In this document: positions 58,389 through 64,000 of the stretch, one piece after another
Layout: each line of letters opens with the position of its first letter
Numbering within the stretch: position 1 is the first letter of the stretch
Source of the DNA: Isoetes taiwanensis
Lineage: Eukaryota > Streptophyta > Lycopodiopsida > Isoetales > Isoetaceae
Assembly: GCA_021234155.1 (NCBI GenBank)
Contig: JAJEKV010000040.1
Location: 7,432,438 to 7,496,437, forward strand
Direction of reading: 5' to 3'
DNA: 64,000 nt
Notes under the pieces: model-generated
Database searches by the model: none
The model's input: the letters and a program-made list of their open reading frames with translations, nothing else
What the model was told of the DNA's origin: nothing
Program-made: the position numbers and the translations under genes

Positions 58389-61300
58389 ATGCAAAATAGT
58401 GCCGATTATCAGGCTCCTCCGGTAGAAGGCATTGCTGGTGGAGGAACTGGATATGGTTGGAACGAGGCAAGTGTTAAATCTACAAATTCAATCGGCAGAG
58501 TAGTAGATGTCACCAAGCAAGCAACCTCAGATTTGCTCCATGTCTGGTGCATGCCAAGCACAGCAACGATCAGCCACCAAGAACCACCTAGGTCATTAGA
58601 ACAGGTACTTGTGACATTAAATAAGCTCATGCCTGGATGTCTGTTTATGCCTCTGCTAAAGTGTGACTTTAACCAAATAATTTCTTCCACCAGTTACACT
58701 TACTTGCAGCTCGAAATGAAAGAGAGAGCGCCCAACTTGCCTTACGACCAAAAATTTCATGGTCTGGTGGGGGATCTGCAGGACGCGTTAAGCTACAGTT
58801 TACTAATCTTAAATCTAGCTCGGGTGCCGAGTAAGTTTACAATGGTTTCCTCACAACTGGTTCACGAATTGATGAGCTTTTTTTTGTTTAACCTCCTTGC
58901 AGGTTGGAAGTTGGAAAGTCTGTGACAGCAAGGCATGTTATACCTATTCTTGGGGTGCCAGATGCTCTTGTTCCTTTAAAGATGCCAATTGCGAATATCT
59001 CCTTATTGCCTGGGTCGGTGTGCTGCCTTTCTGCAGTTTAATGCAGTTTTCTCTGTTAACATAAACTTGGACACTGTTTTAATGTTGTTGGCTCTTTAGA
59101 TTGGGGTGGTTTAAAATGTGTTAACTTCTAAAATGCTTCCCTTTCAGGTTTTCCCTTAAAAGTAATTATTGCTCGGTTTTGCCTGATATTTGACAGAGAG
59201 ACTTGTGGAATCTGGTTATCGGTGGATGTTCCTTCTTCGCAGCCACCTGGCCTTTATGAGGGTGAAATATGCATCTCTGCTGTGAAGGGCAATGCAGAGT
59301 AAATATCTACCTTGTCTGATTTTAAGTTTATAAATGCATCCTTCAGAAAAGTACGTGTTGTCTTGATATTCAGAATTCAAGAAGTGTATTTTTTGTAGGG
59401 ATGAGATAAGGAGTCCTACTGAGGCAGATAGAAGGGAAGTCCGGAAAGATATTCAGGCTCTCATATCGGACACCAGTGCTACAAATGAAAATTTGACACA
59501 AGAATTGGTAATTGAAAGTTAGATTGCTTTCTCTAAATAAAATAAGACATGTCATTGTTTGCAGCTAATGCATTAGATGATGCAGGCAGATGGACTCCGG
59601 TCCATTCATTGTGGGTTAGAAAAACTTCTTAGACATCCATCATTATCAATGTCTCATGAAGAAAATGGCAAAATGGATATTGATGGGGACAGTGATACAG
59701 AATTGGCAATCAGAGTGAAGATAAATGTTACTGTCTGGGATTTTGTGTTGCCATTGACACCATCACTCCCTTCTGTTTTTGGGGTATCCTTTCAGAGAAT
59801 AGAATTTATGCTAAGATTTTGCTCTGTACGACCTTTACATCATGAAAGATATCTGAGACTGTTATTGAGGACCGGTTTGGAGTTGAACATGGGAGCAATG
59901 CCTGGTATTCTGCTTTGGACATGCATTACAAATGGCTCCTGCAATACAGAGATAAACCTGCAGATGGGGTGATATTAACATCACCAGCGTCTTGACATAT
60001 ACTTGTCCGCACAGCACAGTACATTTTGCTATTCTTATTTAAATATCTGTGGGTAGGTTATGCATCAAAGTGTTGTAGCTCAGGTTAAAGCTTGTCTGCT
60101 TTTCTTTTTGGTTTCCGCGTACGTCACTTGTTGAGCAGCTGATCATCCAAAGGCTGAAGAGTACTATTCTGATCCAAGACTAGCTGCATATGCTGTTCCA
60201 TATGCACCAGTTTTGACCAGGTGCTTAAGGGCGTAAACATTTGGAGTGTTGCTTTCTGCATTTATACATATCTTCTAAGTTTTGATTTGGCGGAATACCA
60301 CAGTACAAGCACAGGGGAAGATGTTGCACGCAAAGAACTAGAAATATTAAAGACGAAATCTCATTGGAAGAAGGCTTATTTTTACCTATGGGATGAGGTG
60401 AGAAGAGAAACACGAGAAATATTAGAGCTGGCCATCAACTACGAAGATTTGGTTCTTTACAGATTAGTTTGCATCTTTAGCTTTAGAAGAGATTATCTGT
60501 TACATACAAGTCCTCTGATTGGTGGTTATCTTTTTAGCCTTTGAGTTTGGAGCAGTATGAGACTATACGAACAATGGCAGAGAAAATACGATCGGTTGCT
60601 TCTGATGCACGAGTGTTAACTACTTATTATTGTGGTATAAGTGTTGTGCCTTTCCTAATGCTTTGTTTGTAGTTTTTTAGTTTGTTTGGTTTAGTTGACT
60701 GTCTAAAAATCCTGTAGGCTAATGGGGAAACAAAAGGGCCTGACAAGATCTCATCCCCAGCACCTCACACGAGCCACCCCAAAAAGGACCAGCGGATGCA
60801 TGGTGATTTGTGCAGTGTATGTAGGTTGTTGCAGAAGCTAGAAGTTCCCTAAAATGTTCCGACCTGACAATAAGACAAGTAAGGGTAGGCTAAAATAATC
60901 CTAAGTTCAAAATAAGATGGTGCAATTCATCTGCTCCTTTCATACTATGACCCCAGAAAAGACTGCTCCAAACCGTTTCATATGAAGTGCTCTCCCATGC
61001 CACTGTTTGCTTGGGAGCCTCTTTGATGGTACTGGAGTTTTTAAATAGGAGGGGTTACAATGTTCTGAATTCAGGTGCTTTCTGAAGTTTACTTCCTGGG
61101 CAATGTGGGGAAGTTATGAGCTGGGCAATGTCATAAGATGTGCATGATTATGGAGGTTGCCATCCCAGTTTGTTTGTCATGATATGATTGTTATCAATCC
61201 TGTGATTGGATGATATAAGTTCTGAGGGTCAATATCAAATTTATGATAATGTAAATCTATTTGCATTAACAGGCCCAAGCAATGCTTCTGTTCCACCTGG

Positions 61301-63170
61301 TAGTTTTGAGGCATTTGTGAAGGTTCCAACTTTTCTGCGGCCACATACACAAATCTATTGTACAAGGTAAAGTCTTTTCGTATTGGCATCTTTCTTCCTT
61401 CCCCTTGTTTGGTTATCGGTCTACATTTCGGCGAGTGAAATTTAGAATCCTGTATTACAAATATATAATTGCTACTTAAAATAGCATTTAAAATGTTTCT
61501 GGTTTCTTTTTGGCTCAGCAACCTATCATAAAGGTACAATTTGCAGCAAGTAATGGCTGGCATTATGCAAACATGAGAGTGTGTTAGATTCTTAAGCCAT
61601 TTCTTATTGGTGGAGATAAATCAGTGCTTATGCAACACAAAACTGTTAGCCATGACATTATATTGGATGTGTGTCTGTGCCACCAAGACCTGGATTACTC
61701 GGGTCTGAGCTTCGACAGGAGAGGTCTACAATAACATGAGCAGGCCCAGATTATATGACTGGATTACGTGGACTGAGACATTTCCTTAAAGACTTGCTTG
61801 TAGAAAGGAACCTTATTAGAATGCCCTGTAGATTGCCAATAGTGTGTCAGATGTCCCTCGCAATCATGGATAGAGAAGCAACAATAGGGATGACAAAGCT
61901 TTTCAGGGATGATCTCATCATCAACAAAATGTGAAAAATAGGTGAAAGGAAAGCAACTCCAATGTATGGACTTTAATTGATTATGATCAACAGCGAAAGA
62001 TGATTATCCGATCAGAAAACAAATCATATGGATGGATAGCAAAGGTGTGCTAGTTTCAGACTTAAAAGTAGCGATTCTTCTAAAGCATTAAGGACTTGGC
62101 ATGTACCTAACTTGATGTGCTGCCAATGTGGAAACATTTTAGAAATATGCCTATATTCCAAGGAAAGAATGTAGCCGGGAATTGCACTTGCTTCTGGCTG
62201 ACATAGGGAGGCTGGGATGAGGAGATGTTTAGGTTCATGCAGATTTTATAATGCTGAGTGAACAGTCTGTATCTCGAAGCATGGTTGCCCTCTTGAAAAA
62301 CAGACAAGAGGATGAAAGGAGCATAAGCCTTCAAGCAAAATCCTGGGGAAAGCTAAAAAGCGCTGCCTGCATATTAGGTAGTTGGCTAGGAAAGTGCTGG
62401 CCATAACAGCCGTTGACATATGAACAAGTTGTGCTGCATGGCTGTCATCATCTCGTGTTGTGGGATGTTTGGTCAAGTGATGGGTATCATGATAATATCT
62501 TGGCATTTCTGTGTGCTTTCATTGCCTTCTCATATATTGAATCTTAAGTTTCTTGGATGCATAGAAATCAAATTGTGGGCATATCAGGGAGAACTTTTTG
62601 ACAAGACCATACACATGAAATTGGTTAAAATACTGATGCATGCTAACCTTCTGTTGCAGCGAATGGGTCCTTGGTGGTCATGAAGAGCTGATAAAAGACA
62701 TTCTGAGTGAGCTGCAACCTGAAAATAATGAGGTAAATATGGTAAACATTGTTTGAAATGTGAAGATTTTGGAAGCATTCATATATTTGCAACATCTCTT
62801 AATGAAGGAATGGTGGACGTATGTCTGCATGGGCCCCTCAGACCCACATCCAAATTGGCATCTTGGTATGCGAGGTACCCAACACAGAGCAGTAATGTGG
62901 CGTGTCTGGAAGGAAGGGGGGACGGGATTTCTTTATTGGGGTGCTAACTGTTATGAAAAGGCACTGGCCCCTGCAGCTGAGGTAATCATAAGGAATTTAC
63001 TCTTGACCTATTTGTGTTTATCTTGATGGATTTTGGTGGGGCAGATAAGGTTTCGCCGTGGATTGCCTCCAGGTGATGGCGTGCTTTTCTATCCAGGGGA
63101 AGTTTTTGATCCAGAGGCCACTGAGCCTGTTGCATCAGCACGTTTAGAACGTATTCTAAGCGGTTTACAG
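58389..63170 (+). CDS. DUF4091 / GH123-like glycoside hydrolase family protein (multi-exon, 3' end not found)
   Basis: Exons read by splice sites and frame: 58389-58604, 58694-58830, 58903-59013, 59197-59298, 59399-59507, 59586-59783, 59849-~60009, 60139-60220, 60304-60397, 60538-60634, 61273-61366, 62660-62732, 62808-62981, 63045-63170; about 590 codons. Phases match at every junction checked except around 59960-60139. The N-terminal part has LLHVWCMPSTA, a beta-sandwich-like ARNERESAQLALRP and PPGLYEGEI. The middle has VWDFVLPLTPSLPSVFG and IEDRFGVEHGSNAWY. The catalytic-type region has AYFYLWDE; the Asp-Glu pair fits the acid pair of GH123. The C-terminal part has DPHPNWHLGMRGTQHRAVMW, GFLYWGANCYEKA and RRGLPPGDGVLFYPGE, typical of DUF4091. 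GH123 enzymes of bacteria cleave N-acetylgalactosamine; the plant substrate is unknown to me. An acceptor at 58379 suggests an upstream exon, so the ATG at 58389 may not be the start. Final exon(s) after 63170 (family: a short ...EYLKLY stretch) were not found. Confidence 0.85.
59949..60138 (+). other. Frame lesion / unclear splice junction in the GH123-like gene
   Basis: Exon 7 runs in frame to KWLLQYRDKP (codon ending 59959). The family-like continuation RWGDINITSVLTYTCP starts at 59962 in a different frame, so one base is missing (or two extra) near 59960. After TYTCP (60009) no donor with a phase matching the next exon (60139, needing one carried base) is visible; the nearest GT (60019) would give the wrong phase. 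Either the assembly has small errors here or this copy is damaged. Confidence 0.6.
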
Positions 63171-64000
63171 GTGCATACCCCCTTCCAGCTAATGTATTTT
63201 CTGGCATGTCACCTCCATCCCATTCTGTTGTTTCAGTCTATCCTCTTAACTCCCTCTGTTCAATCATACGACCCATCTATCACCTTCTTATGACAGAAAC
63301 AGCCTCCTAAAGCCCTTCTCAGTTCCCTGGGGCCCCAATTCTCTTACCTTCTGTTCCAAACCACAGGTGCTATATAATCTCCTAAATGGAGTCGAATGGC
63401 TTGTTTCTTTGGTGCATGTTGTAGAAGAACAGACAAGTCTCTAAATTAATTTTTTAAACTTGCTGAAGGAGCAGGAAGTAAAAACTTAGTAAATTACAGG
63501 AAGTAGTAGAAAGCTTGAAATACCCTTCATCTTATCTTCTCAATTCTTGTCCACTTTCGTTGAAAATAAGTCTGAGTATCCAAGGGCAAAATCCTGGAAA
63601 ATGAAGCACGTGGCAGAGGCATTGATCGCCCATTTTTGTAGAAAGGACCCCAACAATTCTGTGGTCACCAGAAATGACCCAGGATGTGTAGAAACGACCC
63701 AGGATGTGCTCATCAACCCCACTTTATGGAAGATATGCTCTTCTTACTCTGCATATATCATTCAACAATTTTATGGATGTAATCTAGATAGTGAGTTGAT
63801 TGTGGTGACTGAACTAAGGAAACAGCTGAAGATGGCATTCTAAATACAGGGAATCACTTTATAGTCTTCACAGGATCTTCCAGGGCTTTCTTGATCAGAA
63901 GTAGGAGAAGACTTGCAAGTTGTGGAAGAACACCTTGAAGGGAAGGTTCGTATGGTTGAACTCTATGTAATGAGCAGACAGGGCAATAGCTCATCCTCCT
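63171..64000. other. Intron or downstream sequence of the GH123-like gene
   Basis: Begins with a donor (cag|gtgcat) after the last recognised exon. The open frame at 63547-63843 (98 codons, plus) shows no motif of this family and ends at a stop, so I do not join it. The terminal exon is probably beyond the right edge. Confidence 0.5.

Noticed and set aside
63547-63843. 98-codon frame as a terminal exon of the GH123-like gene
   Set aside because: It has no resemblance to the family C-terminus, and I saw no phase-matched acceptor. It probably lies in an intron.

Overview
This window looks like nuclear DNA of a land plant, most likely a non-seed vascular plant such as a fern (inferred). The signs are spliced GT-AG exons, many decayed Ty1/copia and Ty3/gypsy retrotransposons, a plant-type Helitron remnant, eukaryotic tRNA-Val sequences, and one intron-rich gene related to DUF4091 / glycoside hydrolase family 123, a family I recall from mosses, lycophytes and ferns rather than flowering plants. 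Nothing suggests an organelle or a bacterium. There is one 100-N assembly gap (52739..52838).

Layout. 1-9.3 kb holds three broken LTR-retrotransposons: a Ty3/gypsy pol remnant (minus, 1.24-2.70 kb), a Ty1/copia element with a recognisable primer-binding site (minus, about 3.6-6.79 kb), and a second Ty3/gypsy gag-pol remnant (plus, about 6.95-9.35 kb) cut off inside RNase H. At 9.7-12.6 kb two LTR-like copies of about 1 kb lie in inverted orientation around a short non-coding core with its own PBS and PPT. A 320-bp purine tract and an 880-bp pyrimidine tract lie beside them. 13.5-16.7 kb is a complex tandem array with ten tRNA-Val-like sequences, several arranged as divergent AAC/CAC pairs. 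18.3-20.1 kb is a decayed Helitron Rep gene. 23.4-25.1 kb is the 3' part of a Ty1/copia element with PPT and LTR; a related LTR recurs at 55.1-55.4 kb.

25-35 kb is mostly short repeats: microsatellites, small tandem duplications, a 0.9-kb compound minisatellite and an A/C-rich degenerate repeat field. 35.7-37.5 kb (minus) carries the remains of a DUF7869-type transposase-like gene. 43.2-45.1 kb (minus) is another Ty1/copia remnant (protease to RT). 45-58 kb is largely unrecognised, except for the gap, local duplications and gag-like remnants behind the LTR at 55.1 kb.

The only convincing cellular protein gene is the DUF4091/GH123-like gene at 58.39-63.17 kb (plus). At least 14 exons join in frame or nearly so. 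It has a local frame lesion around 59.96 kb, and its 3' end was not found in the window. The rest is a graveyard of mobile elements in which nearly all short open frames are chance. Coordinates of decayed elements are approximate; family calls rest on motifs read by eye.
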